64,000 nt of DNA from Azospirillum sp. TSH100 (lineage in GTDB: Bacteria; Pseudomonadota; Alphaproteobacteria; Azospirillales; Azospirillaceae): the NCBI RefSeq assembly GCF_004923295.1, contig NZ_CP039638.1, positions 434,001 to 498,000 on the forward strand, in the 5' to 3' direction. The notes below the pieces were generated by a model. That model saw nothing but the letters and a program-made list of their open reading frames with translations. It was not told the origin of the DNA and did not search any database. Positions 36,186 through 44,990 of this stretch are shown here, piece by piece. How positions within the stretch are numbered: position 1 is the first letter of the stretch; the number at the start of each line of letters is the position of its first letter. A program made the translations under genes and the position numbers.

Positions 36186-36908
36186 ATGGCGTTGTCCAAC
36201 ATCGCTCTTTTGGGCGCTCCCCGTCTGGACCCCGGCCGGATGGCCGGAACCCGGTCGGCGATGCAGGCGATGGACCGGCTCCCCGGTTGCCCGCCCCTGC
36301 ACAGGCACCGCGTCAAACGCGCCTTCGACATCGTCGGCTCGCTGGCGCTGCTTGCCGTTTTCGGGCCGTTGATGCTCGTCCTGGCCTGGATGGTGGCGCG
36401 CGACGGCGGACCGGCGGTGTTCGGCCACCGGCGCGTCGGCGCCGACGGCCGCCCCTTCACCTGCCTGAAGTTCCGCTCGATGGTGGTCAATTCCGCCGAG
36501 GTGCTGGAACGGCTGCTCGCCACCGACGAGGAGGCGCGGGCCGAATGGCTGGCGACGCGCAAGCTGCGCAACGACCCGCGCATCACCCCGGTCGGCCGTT
36601 TCCTGCGCAAGTCGAGCCTGGACGAGCTGCCGCAGCTGATCAACGTGCTGCGCGGCGACATGAGCCTTGTGGGCCCCCGTCCGATCATCGACGACGAGGT
36701 GTCCTACTACCACGCCTGTTTCCCCTTCTATACCCGCTGCCGCCCCGGCCTGACCGGGCTGTGGCAGGTCAGCGGCCGCAGCGACGTCGATTACGTGCGC
36801 CGCGTCCAGCTCGACACCGCCTATGTCGTCGGCTGGAGCTTTTGGGCCGACATCGGCATCATGCTGCGCACCGTCCGCGTCGTGGTGAAGGGCAGCGGCG
36901 CCTACTAG
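36186..36908 (+). CDS. Exopolysaccharide sugar transferase (polyprenyl phosphate glycosyl-1-phosphate type)
   Basis: A 240-aa bacterial sugar transferase that puts the first sugar phosphate on undecaprenyl phosphate for exopolysaccharide or O-antigen synthesis. It has one N-terminal membrane helix (RAFDIVGSLALLAVFGPLMLVLAWMVARDGGPAVF). The catalytic core is FTCLKFRSMVVNS, RITPVGRFLRKSSLDELPQLINVLRGDMSLVGPRP and RPGLTGLWQVSGRSD. Compared with full WbaP/ExoY-type proteins it is the short ExoY-like form. No other polysaccharide gene adjoins it. Confidence 0.92.
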   Translation: MALSNIALLGAPRLDPGRMAGTRSAMQAMDRLPGCPPLHRHRVKRAFDIVGSLALLAVFGPLMLVLAWMVARDGGPAVFGHRRVGADGRPFTCLKFRSMVVNSAEVLERLLATDEEARAEWLATRKLRNDPRITPVGRFLRKSSLDELPQLINVLRGDMSLVGPRPIIDDEVSYYHACFPFYTRCRPGLTGLWQVSGRSDVDYVRRVQLDTAYVVGWSFWADIGIMLRTVRVVVKGSGAY

Positions 36909-37076
36909 CGCCCCCCACGGCCCCCTCCGAAAGTGCTCATCCCTTCACGCCGGTCGCGCGTCCCATCGGGGCGCGCGACATCGCTGTTTGCGCTTCCTAT
37001 GTCAGGAGTCCGCCCCATCGCGCGGTCCACCATATCCACCGCAGGCATGACCCTCTTGCCGAAATCGGGGTGGACT

Positions 37077-37105
37077 TTGAGAATGGGCGAACGACGTGCT
37101 AGGGT
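37077..37105 (+). promoter_or_regulatory. Possible housekeeping promoter of the S41 protease gene
   Basis: TTGAGA at 37077-37082 and TAGGGT at 37100-37105 are spaced 17 bases apart, and the downstream distance to the ATG at 37188 is about 83 bases. The -35 element fits well and the -10 element only partly. Confidence 0.35.
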
Positions 37106-37187
37106 CGGGCAACCGGCGAAACCCTGGTATAAGTGAACGATGCGTGTAAGACCGCCGGCCGGATCGGCCAGTCAAGAGGGTCCAAGG

Positions 37188-38615
37188 ATGGCGAAGCTGC
37201 TGGCTGCCTTGCTGCTGATGATGGTGGCGATCGGGCCCGCCTGCGCCGTGGCGCCGACCAGCCGTGCCGACACCGTCGCGGCGCTCGACCGCTACCGCAC
37301 CGATTTCGCCAAGATCCGTGGCTATGGCTCGCTGTCCACCGCCGACCGCAATTACGTCCTCTTCTCCGACGCCATGCGCCGCGTCCTGACGGAGCATGTG
37401 AAGCCCTTCGACCCGCAGGTGCTGGTCGACAAGGCCGAAGACGGCATGAAGAAGAAGAAGGCGGAGAACCCCAAGGCCAGCGACCGCATGCTGACCGAGG
37501 CCGCGCTGGACAGCATGCTGGGCTCGCTCGACCCCTATTCCAGCTTCCTCGACGCCGAGCGCTACCGCTATCTGCGCGAACAGACCCAGGGCGAGTTCGG
37601 CGGTCTGGGCATCGAGGTGACGATGGACGAGGAAAGCGGCCTGATCAAGGTCGTCTCCCCCATCGACGGCTCGCCCGCCGCCCGTGCCGGCCTGCGCAGC
37701 GGCGACCTGATCGCCCGCATCGACGACGTGGCGGTGAAGGGGCTGAACCTGCACGACGCCGTCGCCCGCATGCGCGGCCCCGTCGGCAGCTCCGTCGCCC
37801 TGTCGATCCGCCGCCCGCCGGCGACCGAGCCCAACACCCGCGTCTCGCTGACCCGTGCCATCGTCAAAATCCAGCCGGTGCGCTACCGGCTGGAGGGCAA
37901 TGTCGCCTATGTCCGCATCGCCACCTTCAACCAGTCGACCTCCTCGGCGCTGGACGCGGCGATCGAGGACATGCGCCGGCAGGCGAAGGGCCGGCTGACC
38001 GGCGCCGTCATCGACCTGCGCAACAACCCCGGCGGCCTGCTGGAGCAGGCGGTGCAGGTGGCCGACCGCTTCCTGGAGACGGTGGACATCGTCTCCGTCC
38101 GCGGCCGCGATCCGGAGGAATCCCGCACCTATCGCGGCACCGCCGGCGACCTGATGGCCGGGCTGCCGGTGGTGGTGCTCATCAACAGCGGTTCGGCTTC
38201 CGCGTCGGAGATCGTCGCCGGCGCCTTGCAGGACCATCACCGGGCGCTGCTGTTCGGCTCCCGCTCCTACGGCAAGGGATCGGTGCAGACGATCTCCTCC
38301 CTCAGCGTCGACACCGGCATCCGGCTGACCACCGCCCGCTACTACCGCCCGTCGGGGGCGCTGGTGGACTGCTTCGGCGTCTCGCCGAACCTGGAGGTCA
38401 AGCCGACCCACGGCAGCACCGAGGAAACCCACCCCGATCCGGCCACCTGCGACCCCAACGCCCCGGTCCCGCCGAAGCCGCAGGTTTGGCTGGCGCAGGA
38501 CATGTGCCCCGACGTGATGGACAAGGCCCCCAAGCCCGATGACGACCGCCCGCTGGAATGCGCCGTCTCCGCCATCCGCAACCGCCTGACCGGCACACTG
38601 GCCGGGGGAGAGTGA
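37188..38615 (+). CDS. S41 family C-terminal processing peptidase
   Basis: A 475-aa periplasmic serine protease of the CtpA/Prc group. The start at 37188 (AAGG directly upstream) gives a signal peptide MAKLLAALLLMMVAIGPACA; the ATG at 37140 would place 16 polar residues before it. A PDZ domain (FGGLGIEVTMDEESGLIKV, SPAARAGLRSGDLIARIDD) is followed by the catalytic region INSGSASASE with Ser336 and RSYGKGSVQ with Lys363, the Ser/Lys dyad of the family. The last 80 residues are a Pro/Asp-rich extension with paired cysteines (DPATCDPNAP, QDMCPDVM, LECAV). A palindromic repeat follows the stop. Confidence 0.92.
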   Translation: MAKLLAALLLMMVAIGPACAVAPTSRADTVAALDRYRTDFAKIRGYGSLSTADRNYVLFSDAMRRVLTEHVKPFDPQVLVDKAEDGMKKKKAENPKASDRMLTEAALDSMLGSLDPYSSFLDAERYRYLREQTQGEFGGLGIEVTMDEESGLIKVVSPIDGSPAARAGLRSGDLIARIDDVAVKGLNLHDAVARMRGPVGSSVALSIRRPPATEPNTRVSLTRAIVKIQPVRYRLEGNVAYVRIATFNQSTSSALDAAIEDMRRQAKGRLTGAVIDLRNNPGGLLEQAVQVADRFLETVDIVSVRGRDPEESRTYRGTAGDLMAGLPVVVLINSGSASASEIVAGALQDHHRALLFGSRSYGKGSVQTISSLSVDTGIRLTTARYYRPSGALVDCFGVSPNLEVKPTHGSTEETHPDPATCDPNAPVPPKPQVWLAQDMCPDVMDKAPKPDDDRPLECAVSAIRNRLTGTLAGGE

Positions 38616-38619
38616 ATTT

Positions 38620-38642
38620 CCCTCTCCCGGGGCGGGAGAGGG
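38620..38642. repeat. Palindromic GC-rich repeat element, also a likely terminator
   Basis: The nine-base arms CCCTCTCCC/GGGAGAGGG are separated by GGGGC and followed by CGTTTTCC. The arm sequence recurs, in degenerate form, inside the DUF1365 gene at 50681-50708. Here it sits between the convergent protease and phosphopantetheinyl transferase genes, where it could end transcription. Confidence 0.7.
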
Positions 38643-38649
38643 CGTTTTC

Positions 38650-39414
38650 CTACTCCACGAACCCCGCACCCACCACCCGCGTCTCCACCGTCCAGCCGGT
38701 GCCATGCGCCGCGATGGCGGCGATGGCGCCGGGCAGCACCCGGCAGTCGAACAGGCTCCAGTCCGCCGTCACGCCGACATCGCCGCGCAAATCCTCGCCG
38801 ATCTCCAGCAGGGCCGGTGGTGCGCCCGGCGTCACCTCCACCGCGAACCGGTCGAGCGGCATCGACAGCCCGACGCCGGCCGCCTTGATGAAGGCCTCCT
38901 TCCGCGTCCAGGCCAGCAGGAAGCCCTCGTCCCGCTGTTCCGGTTCCAGCGCCTGCAAAGCAGCGCGCTCGGTGGCGTGGAAGAAGCGGTCGGCAATGCC
39001 GTCGGCGCTCTCGATCGGGCGCAGCCCTTCGATGTCGACGCCGATCCGCCCCTCCGCCGCCACGGCGATGGCGAGGCTGTCCTCGCTGTCGCTGAGGTTG
39101 AAGGCCGGGCCGCCGGGCAGCGCCGGCTTGCCGTGCGTGCCGTAATCGAAGACCAGCCCCGCCGGGTCGCGGCCGGTGCAGCGCCCCAACAGCAGGCGCA
39201 GCAGCCCGCGGCGAAGGATGAAGCGGTCGGTCAGCCGCTCCATCAGGAAGCGGTCGGCACGCTCCCGCTCGTCGGCGGACAGCAGGGCCCGCATCGCCGC
39301 CTTGTGCGCGGACAGCCGGGTGAGATCGGCGAACCAGACGCGGATGATTCCCGGCGCCAGGACATAGTCGCCGGCAAGCCCAGGATCCGGCATTTCGATG
39401 GTCCCGTCATGCAT
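38650..39414 (-). CDS. 4'-phosphopantetheinyl transferase (Sfp type)
   Basis: A 254-aa Sfp-family transferase that attaches the phosphopantetheine arm of CoA to carrier proteins. Motifs: GKPALPGGPAFNLSDSED (usually FNLSHS), GRIGVDIEGLRPI with the Mg-binding DIE, and FFHATERAALQAL with WTRKEAFIKAAGVGLSMPL (the WxxKEA motif). The conserved CoA-contacting histidine of FNLSH is an aspartate here. Length and motif spacing suggest an enzyme for secondary-metabolite or broad carrier substrates. No NRPS or PKS is in the window. It diverges from purC. Confidence 0.88.
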   Translation of the reverse strand: MHDGTIEMPDPGLAGDYVLAPGIIRVWFADLTRLSAHKAAMRALLSADERERADRFLMERLTDRFILRRGLLRLLLGRCTGRDPAGLVFDYGTHGKPALPGGPAFNLSDSEDSLAIAVAAEGRIGVDIEGLRPIESADGIADRFFHATERAALQALEPEQRDEGFLLAWTRKEAFIKAAGVGLSMPLDRFAVEVTPGAPPALLEIGEDLRGDVGVTADWSLFDCRVLPGAIAAIAAHGTGWTVETRVVGAGFVE

Positions 39415-39517
39415 CGGACAGCGATCCTCCCTCCTAAATTAGCGTCCTGGCTCCGGCAGGGGTTTCGGGTATCATGCGCGCCTCTCGCATCCGCCCCTGC
39501 ATCCGGACCAGGATCCC

Positions 39518-40498
39518 ATGGTTGACACCGCCCTGCTCGCCCCGCACCTGACCAACGTTCTTCGCGACGCCTTCATCCCGGAGCTGCCCAATCATTACCG
39601 CGGCAAGGTGCGTGAAAACTACGACCTTCCGGATGGTCGGCGGATCCTGATCACAACCGACCGTCTGTCGGCCTTTGACCGCGCCCTGACCGCCATCCCC
39701 TTCAAGGGGCAGGTGCTGACCCAGACCGCCCGCTTCTGGTTCGAGGCGACGAAGGACATCTGCGCGAACCACGTGCTGGAATATCCGGATCCCAACGTGG
39801 TGGTGGCGAAGCGGCTGACCATCATGCCGGTCGAGGTCGTGGTCCGCGATTATATGGCAGGCACCACCGGCACCTCGATCTGGTCGATGTACAAGCAGGG
39901 CCGGCGCGAGATGTACGGCCACATCTTCCCGGACGGGCTGCGCCAGAACCAGAAGCTCGGCACCCCGATCATCACGCCGACCACCAAGGCCTTCGATGCC
40001 GGCCACGACGAGGAACTGACCGCGACCGAGATCGTCGAGCGCAACCTGCTGACCCGCGCCCAGTGGGACGAGGTGTCGGACAAGGCGCTGGCCCTGTTCG
40101 CCCGCGGCCAGAAGATTGCGGCGGAGCGCGGCCTGATCCTGGTCGACACCAAGTACGAGTTCGGCTTCGACGAGGACGGCAACATCCTGCTGGCGGACGA
40201 GATCCACACCCCGGACAGCTCGCGCTACTGGTTCGCCGCCAGCTATCAGGAGCGGTTCGAGGCCGGCGAGAAGCCGGAAAGCTTCGACAAGGACTTCGTC
40301 CGCAACTGGGTGGTCGCCCGCTGCGATCCCTACACCCAGGACATTCCGGAGATCCCCGGCGACGTCGTTCTGGAAGCCGCCCGCGTCTATATCGAAGCCG
40401 GCGAGACCATCACCGGCCAGCCGTTCGAGGTGCCGGCGACCGCCGTCCCGGTGCTGGACCGCATCCGCGCCAATCTGGCGCCCTACTTCACCAAGTAA
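39518..40498 (+). CDS. purC: SAICAR synthase (phosphoribosylaminoimidazole-succinocarboxamide synthase)
   Basis: A 326-aa enzyme of de novo purine synthesis that joins CAIR and aspartate with ATP. Family motifs are YRGKVRENYDLPDGRRILITTDRLSAFD at the start, VVRDYMAGTTGTSIW, ILVDTKYEFGFDEDGNILLADEIHTPDSSRYW and SFDKDFVRNWV. It is of the longer yeast-like length (over 300 residues) and not the 240-residue enterobacterial form. The start ATG at 39518 is unambiguous. The next gene begins 15 bases on and may be co-transcribed. Confidence 0.95.
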   Translation: MVDTALLAPHLTNVLRDAFIPELPNHYRGKVRENYDLPDGRRILITTDRLSAFDRALTAIPFKGQVLTQTARFWFEATKDICANHVLEYPDPNVVVAKRLTIMPVEVVVRDYMAGTTGTSIWSMYKQGRREMYGHIFPDGLRQNQKLGTPIITPTTKAFDAGHDEELTATEIVERNLLTRAQWDEVSDKALALFARGQKIAAERGLILVDTKYEFGFDEDGNILLADEIHTPDSSRYWFAASYQERFEAGEKPESFDKDFVRNWVVARCDPYTQDIPEIPGDVVLEAARVYIEAGETITGQPFEVPATAVPVLDRIRANLAPYFTK

Positions 40499-40513
40499 GA
40501 CGGGGAGGGCTCC

Positions 40514-41467
40514 ATGCGTGTCGCCATTCTCGACGACTACCAGGGGGTCGCCCGCGACCTCGCCGACTGGTCGCAGCTTCCGGCGGGAAGCAGCCTGACG
40601 GTCTTCGAGCAACCGCTCGGGGACGAGCAGGCGGTGGCGGCGGCGCTGGAGCCCTTCGACGTGCTGGTCATCATGCGGGAACGCACACCGTTCCCCGCCT
40701 CCCTGATCGACCGGCTGCCGAACCTTAAGCTGCTGGTCACCACCGGCGCCCGCAACAACGCCATCGACCTGAAGGCCTGTGCCGCCCGCGGCATCCCGGT
40801 CAGCGGCACCCGCATGGTCGGCGCCCCCACGGCCGAATTGACCTGGGGCCTGATCCTGGCGCTGGCCAAGCGCATCCCGACCGAGGAGCGGGCCCTGCGC
40901 GAGGGCCGCTGGCAGACCGGCCTGACCGGCGATCTCGGCGGCAAGAGGCTGGGTCTGGTCGGCCTGGGCAAGCTCGGCAGCAAGGTCGCCAGGGTCGGTC
41001 AGGCCTTCGGGATGGATGTGGTGGCCTGGAGCCCCAATCTGACCGACGAACGCGCCGCGGAAGCGGGCGTGACCCGCGTGGAGAAGCGCGAGCTGTTCGC
41101 GACCTCCGACGTGGTCAGCGTCCATCTGGTGCTGAGCGACCGCACCCGCGGCGTCGTGGGCGCGGAGGAGATCGGCGCCATGAAGCCGACCGCGCTCTTC
41201 GTCAACACCTCGCGCGCCGGGCTGGTGGACGAGGCGGCGCTGGTCCAAGCGCTGCGCCACGGCCATATCGGCGGCGCCGGCATCGACGTCTTCCCGATCG
41301 AGCCTCTGCCGAAAGACAGCCTCTGGCTCGACCTTCCCAACACCGTGCTGACGCCCCATCTGGGCTATGTGACGCGGGAGAATTACGCGGTGTTCTACCG
41401 CGACGCCCTGGAGGACATCCTGGCCTGGACGGCCGGCTCACCGGTGCGGCTGCTCTCTCCCGCCTGA
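40514..41467 (+). CDS. D-isomer-specific 2-hydroxyacid dehydrogenase
   Basis: A 317-aa NAD-dependent D-2-hydroxyacid dehydrogenase. It has the Rossmann motif LGLVGLGKLGSKVARV and the catalytic trio: an arginine in VNTSRAGLVDE, a glutamate in the following helix region, and a histidine in LTPHLGYVT. The N-terminal catalytic domain starts MRVAILDDYQGVARDLADW, a form common to phosphoglycerate-dehydrogenase-like enzymes. The substrate is not determined. GGGAGGG lies about five bases before the ATG, and the purC stop is 15 bases upstream. Confidence 0.88.
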   Translation: MRVAILDDYQGVARDLADWSQLPAGSSLTVFEQPLGDEQAVAAALEPFDVLVIMRERTPFPASLIDRLPNLKLLVTTGARNNAIDLKACAARGIPVSGTRMVGAPTAELTWGLILALAKRIPTEERALREGRWQTGLTGDLGGKRLGLVGLGKLGSKVARVGQAFGMDVVAWSPNLTDERAAEAGVTRVEKRELFATSDVVSVHLVLSDRTRGVVGAEEIGAMKPTALFVNTSRAGLVDEAALVQALRHGHIGGAGIDVFPIEPLPKDSLWLDLPNTVLTPHLGYVTRENYAVFYRDALEDILAWTAGSPVRLLSPA

Positions 41468-41492
41468 ACGGCAACAGGGATGGAGGGTGCGG

Positions 41493-42260
41493 GTGAGCCG
41501 AAGCGAAGGGGGCGGGAGCAGCGGTGGAAACGGTTTTGGCAAAAGTGGCTTCTGGGCGAGGCTGAGCCGGCATCAGCTGGGCATGCTGGTCGGCCTTTCG
41601 GTCATCGCCGGCCTGCTGTTCGGCTTCGTCGAACTGGCCGGCGAGGTGATGGAGGGTGAGACCACCGCCTTCGACAAGCGCATCCTGCTGGCGCTGCGCG
41701 ACCCGCTGAACCCCGACCAGCCCGGCGGCCCCTGGTGGCTGGCCCGGGTGGCGCGCGACATCACCTCGCTCGGCAGCACCACCATCCTCGCCCTGCTGAC
41801 CGTCGCCACGCTGGGCTTCCTGCTGCTTCTGCACAAGCGGGCGGCCGCCCTGCTGGTTCTGGTGTCGGTCGGCGGCGGCGGGACGCTCAGCACGGTGCTG
41901 AAGATGCTGTTCGACCGCGCCCGCCCCGATCTGGTGCCCCATGGCGACGAGGTGATCTCCGCCAGCTTTCCCAGCGGCCACGCCATGCAGTCGGCGGTGG
42001 TCTACCTGACGCTGGGCGCCCTGCTGACCCAGTTCGTCGAGGGCCGGCGGACCAAGGCCTATCTGCTGACCTGGGCGATGCTGCTGACGCTGGTGATCGG
42101 GTCGAGCCGCGTCTATCTCGGCGTCCACTGGCCGACCGACGTGCTGGCGGGCTGGAGCGTCGGCGCCGCCTGGGCGGCCTTCTGCTGGATGATCGCCGAG
42201 TGGCTGCAACGCCGCGGCGCCGTGGAGCAGGACCGGCCGGAAGCGAGCGCCGGGCGTTGA
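41493..42260 (+). CDS. PAP2 family membrane phosphatase
   Basis: A 255-aa membrane phosphatase of the PAP2 (acid phosphatase/lipid phosphatase) superfamily with about six helices. The three conserved blocks are present: KMLFDRARPDL (KxxxxxxRP), SFPSGHAMQS (PSGH) and SRVYLGVHWPTDVLAG (SRxxxxxHxxxD). It likely removes phosphate from undecaprenyl pyrophosphate or phosphatidate at the periplasmic face. The GTG at 41493 is chosen over the GTG at 41487 because GGAGG at 41482-41486 is then properly spaced. The first 25 residues are Gly/Ser-rich and polar. Confidence 0.9.
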   Translation: MSRSEGGGSSGGNGFGKSGFWARLSRHQLGMLVGLSVIAGLLFGFVELAGEVMEGETTAFDKRILLALRDPLNPDQPGGPWWLARVARDITSLGSTTILALLTVATLGFLLLLHKRAAALLVLVSVGGGGTLSTVLKMLFDRARPDLVPHGDEVISASFPSGHAMQSAVVYLTLGALLTQFVEGRRTKAYLLTWAMLLTLVIGSSRVYLGVHWPTDVLAGWSVGAAWAAFCWMIAEWLQRRGAVEQDRPEASAGR

Positions 42261-42368
42261 TGCCGGCGCTGATCCGGGTGCATCGCACAAAAGGTTAACA
42301 AGCGGGTTGAATAAGGACGCTTACCAACCGATAGTGTCGGCGCTAACCCATTCGGATCAGGCCGTACC

Positions 42369-42863
42369 ATGCCCCAGGGCACACTCGACCGCGAAACCCT
42401 TGAAGCCGTCGGCGTCCTCGCCCGTGCGGTGGAGCGCGAACGGGTGCCCGGCGTCCTGGAATGCCGCCTGCTGGCCAACGCCCTGAAGCGGACGCTGGAC
42501 AGCGGGCGGGAGAATGAACTGAACGAGGCCTCGCGCGTGTTCCGCACGCTGGATGTGGATTTGCGCGAACGCATCGTCGCCCGCGCCCGGGTTGAGGCGC
42601 AGCAGGCCCGCGCCCAGGCGAAGGCGGCGGATATGGCGGGGAGCGACGCCGACCGCGATGTGGTGACGCAGGAAATCCCGGCGCTGCCGGCCCGGCTGGT
42701 CAACGAACCGAAGGGCCGCGCCGGCACCAATTTCCTGGCCGCCCTGAACGGCCTGCGCCCGGCGGCCACCGCCGGCAGCCGGGGCGCCGCCCGCGACCGC
42801 CTGCGCGCCGCCGTCGATTCGCAGCGGCGGGTCGGCCGGCGGGTGGAACCGACGCTGGAGTGA
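42369..42863 (+). CDS. Uncharacterised cytoplasmic protein (164 aa)
   Basis: A 164-residue protein begins MPQGTLDRETLEAVGVLARAVERERVPG. It is predicted almost entirely helical for its first 100 residues (TLDSGRENELNEASRVFRTLDVDLRERIVARARVEAQQARAQ) and basic/disordered after that (RGAARDRLRAAVDSQRRVGRR). There is no signal peptide, cysteine or known motif. The helix-rich start and basic tail would fit a nucleic-acid or protein-binding accessory protein, but that is a guess. It stands alone between the PAP2 gene and the convergent PepSY gene. Confidence 0.65.
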   Translation: MPQGTLDRETLEAVGVLARAVERERVPGVLECRLLANALKRTLDSGRENELNEASRVFRTLDVDLRERIVARARVEAQQARAQAKAADMAGSDADRDVVTQEIPALPARLVNEPKGRAGTNFLAALNGLRPAATAGSRGAARDRLRAAVDSQRRVGRRVEPTLE

Positions 42864-42893
42864 CGGGCTGTCTCCTGCGGCGGGAGTCTCCGC

Positions 42894-44116
42894 TCACCCC
42901 GCCGCCAGTGCCGCCGCGCGCTCGGCGTCCTTGCCCCGGCGGGCCTTGCGCTTCAGCCACCACATCAGCGTGCCGGTGACGGCGAACAGCGGCGGCGAAA
43001 TCCCGGACAGGAAGACCGCCCATTTCCACAGCGGTCCCAGACCCTCGCCGGCATGCAGCGGGCGCTGCCACGCCATCACCGTCTCGCCGGCACTGTAACC
43101 GGCCGGATCGCGAACCTCGGCGACCTGCGCGGTCCAGGGATCGACGAACACCGTCGCGGCGGGTGCGCCATGCGCCCGTCCAACCGGGGCCAGACCGATC
43201 CGGTAGGCCTGATCCGGCCGGATCGGCAGCGAGACGGAGCGCAGATCAGCCCTCGGAATCGCCTCGCGCGCCAAAGCGACCGCGCGGTCGACGTCGATGG
43301 GGGCCGCTCCCTTCACCGGCTGCACCGTCACGGCGGCGCGCAGGTCGCGGGCCGGCAGGACCGACGACACCCCCGCCCCCAGCGTCTGCGGAAAGGCGAG
43401 ATAGACGCCGGAAAAGCTGACGATCAGGAAGACCGGCAGCGACCAGATGCCGACCGCGCCATGCAGATCGCGGTGCAGGCGAAGGCCACGGGCGCCGGCC
43501 TTGACGGTGAAGGCGGCCTTCCAGCGGCCCGGCCGGGGCCACCACAGGACAAGGCCGCTGACGCCCAGCACCAGCATCGCCACGCCAAGCCAGCCGACCA
43601 GTTCGCGGCCGCTGCGGTCGCGGATCAGCAGATTGCCGTGCAGCAGGTGCACCGTGCGCAGGAAGCCGCCGGAGGCCTGGGCCGGATCGGCGCCCCCACC
43701 AGCGCCAGCGACACCGGGTCGATGGCCAGCATGCCGACCGGCCCCTGCTGCGGCGCTTGCGGCGCACCCGGTTGCGCCCCTTGCAGCCGTTCCCCTCCGC
43801 GCTCGCGCGCGGTGACCAGACGGACGGTCGCAGGATGGCCGGGCTCGTCCGGCAGGACCAGAAAGCCCGGCTGCGTCCCAGCCGGTGCGGCGGCGCGGGC
43901 GGCAGCCAGGATGGCGGAGACCGGCTGCATCGGCCCGTCGGCAATGGCCGGCGCATCGCCGGTCAGGCCACGCAACTCCTCGTCCACCACCAGGATCGAT
44001 CCGGTGATGCCGAGGACGACCAGCGGAAGGCAGAGGATCAGCCCGACCCACAGATGGACGGTCTGAAGCGTACGGTACCACGGGCGCTGGCTGCGCGGCT
44101 TGCTGGCGTTGGCCAT
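42894..44116 (-). pseudogene. PepSY-associated membrane protein, frameshifted
   Basis: A PepSY_TM-type iron-uptake membrane protein split by a frameshift. The N-terminal frame starts at 44116 (MANASKPRSQRPWYRTLQTVHLWVG, with helix LILCLPLVVLGITGSILVVDEEL) and reads correctly to SLALVG near 43698. From there the matching continuation is in the next frame (ADPAQASGGFLRTVHLLHGNLL, then GWLGVAMLVLGVSGLVLWWPRPGRWKAAFTVK and SGISPPLFAVTGTLMWWLKRKARRG). Adding one G to the G5 run (plus-strand C5 at 43693-43697) restores a full protein of about 407 residues. This is either a recent homopolymer deletion or a sequencing error. The gene is last in the exbB-exbD-tonB operon. Such proteins are thought to reduce or release iron from siderophores. 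Confidence 0.8.
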
Positions 44117-44150
44117 GGGCGGGCTCTGACGGGACAGGCGGCTGGACGGA

Positions 44151-44990
44151 TCAGCGGATGAAGAACTGGACCGGAACCACCAGCTCGATGCGGTCCTTCG
44201 CCATCTCCTCCGGCGGGGCCGGCAGGGGGGAGGCGCGGCGCACCATCTCCACCGTCTCCTCATCCAGCGCGCTGACGCCGGAACTGCGGTCGAGCTGGAC
44301 CGACAGCACATTCCCCTCGCGATCGATGACGAAGCGGACCTGGGCGACACCCTCCTGCCGGCGGGCCTGGGCGGCGCGCGGGTAACGCTTGTGCCGTTCC
44401 AGATGGCTCAGCAGCCGGCCCTGCCATGTCGGCACCGCCCGGCTGGGCGCAGGTGCCGCGGCGGCAGGAGCGGGCGCCGGAGCGGGCGGGGCCGCCACCG
44501 GAGCCTGCTGCACCGGCTGGGCCACCACCGGGCGCGGCGGTTTCGGTTTCTCCGGCTTCGGCTTCGGCGCTTCCTTCTTCACCTCGGGCTTGGGCTTCGG
44601 CGGTTCGGGCGGAGGCTTGGGCAGCACGACCTCCGGCTCGACCACGGGAGGCGGCTCCGGCGGCGGGGGCGGTTCCTCCACGACCGGTTCGGGCTCGGGT
44701 GGCGGCGGTTCGATCACCGGCTCCGGCATCGGTTCCGGCAAGGGAATGTCGATGGCCGGCGGCGGTTCAGGCGGGGTGACCGGCAGCGGGGCGAGTTCCA
44801 GCAGCACGGCCGGCGGTTCAGCCTCCGATCGCGTGACCGGCACATGCCAGGCGACCATCGCGACACCGGCCGCGGCATGGACGCCCAGCGCCAGCATCAG
44901 GGCGCCACCCCAGCGGAATGCCCCGCGCGCCGGCCGTTCGTCGTCCCCGGCCGACCAGTCGACAATGCCGTGGTCGAAGGCGGCGCTCAT
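44151..44990 (-). CDS. tonB: TonB energy-transducing protein
   Basis: A 279-aa TonB. One N-terminal transmembrane helix (FRWGGALMLALGVHAAAGVAMVAWH, about 26-50) anchors it in the inner membrane. A very long Pro/Glu then Pro/Lys region (residues 70-190) spans the periplasm. The C-terminal domain (VPTWQGRLLSHLERHKRYPRAAQARRQEGVAQVRFVIDREG ... SPLPAPPEEM) contacts TonB boxes of outer-membrane receptors. Its ATG overlaps the exbD stop (ATGA), so the two are translationally coupled. The system powers import of iron siderophores or similar. Confidence 0.94.
   Translation of the reverse strand: MSAAFDHGIVDWSAGDDERPARGAFRWGGALMLALGVHAAAGVAMVAWHVPVTRSEAEPPAVLLELAPLPVTPPEPPPAIDIPLPEPMPEPVIEPPPPEPEPVVEEPPPPPEPPPVVEPEVVLPKPPPEPPKPKPEVKKEAPKPKPEKPKPPRPVVAQPVQQAPVAAPPAPAPAPAAAAPAPSRAVPTWQGRLLSHLERHKRYPRAAQARRQEGVAQVRFVIDREGNVLSVQLDRSSGVSALDEETVEMVRRASPLPAPPEEMAKDRIELVVPVQFFIR

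Noticed and set aside
42285..42325. TTAAC-like motifs resembling a CtrA site
   Set aside because: The two half sites are separated by eight bases and the second reads TTGAA, so the TTAA-N7-TTAA rule is not met.
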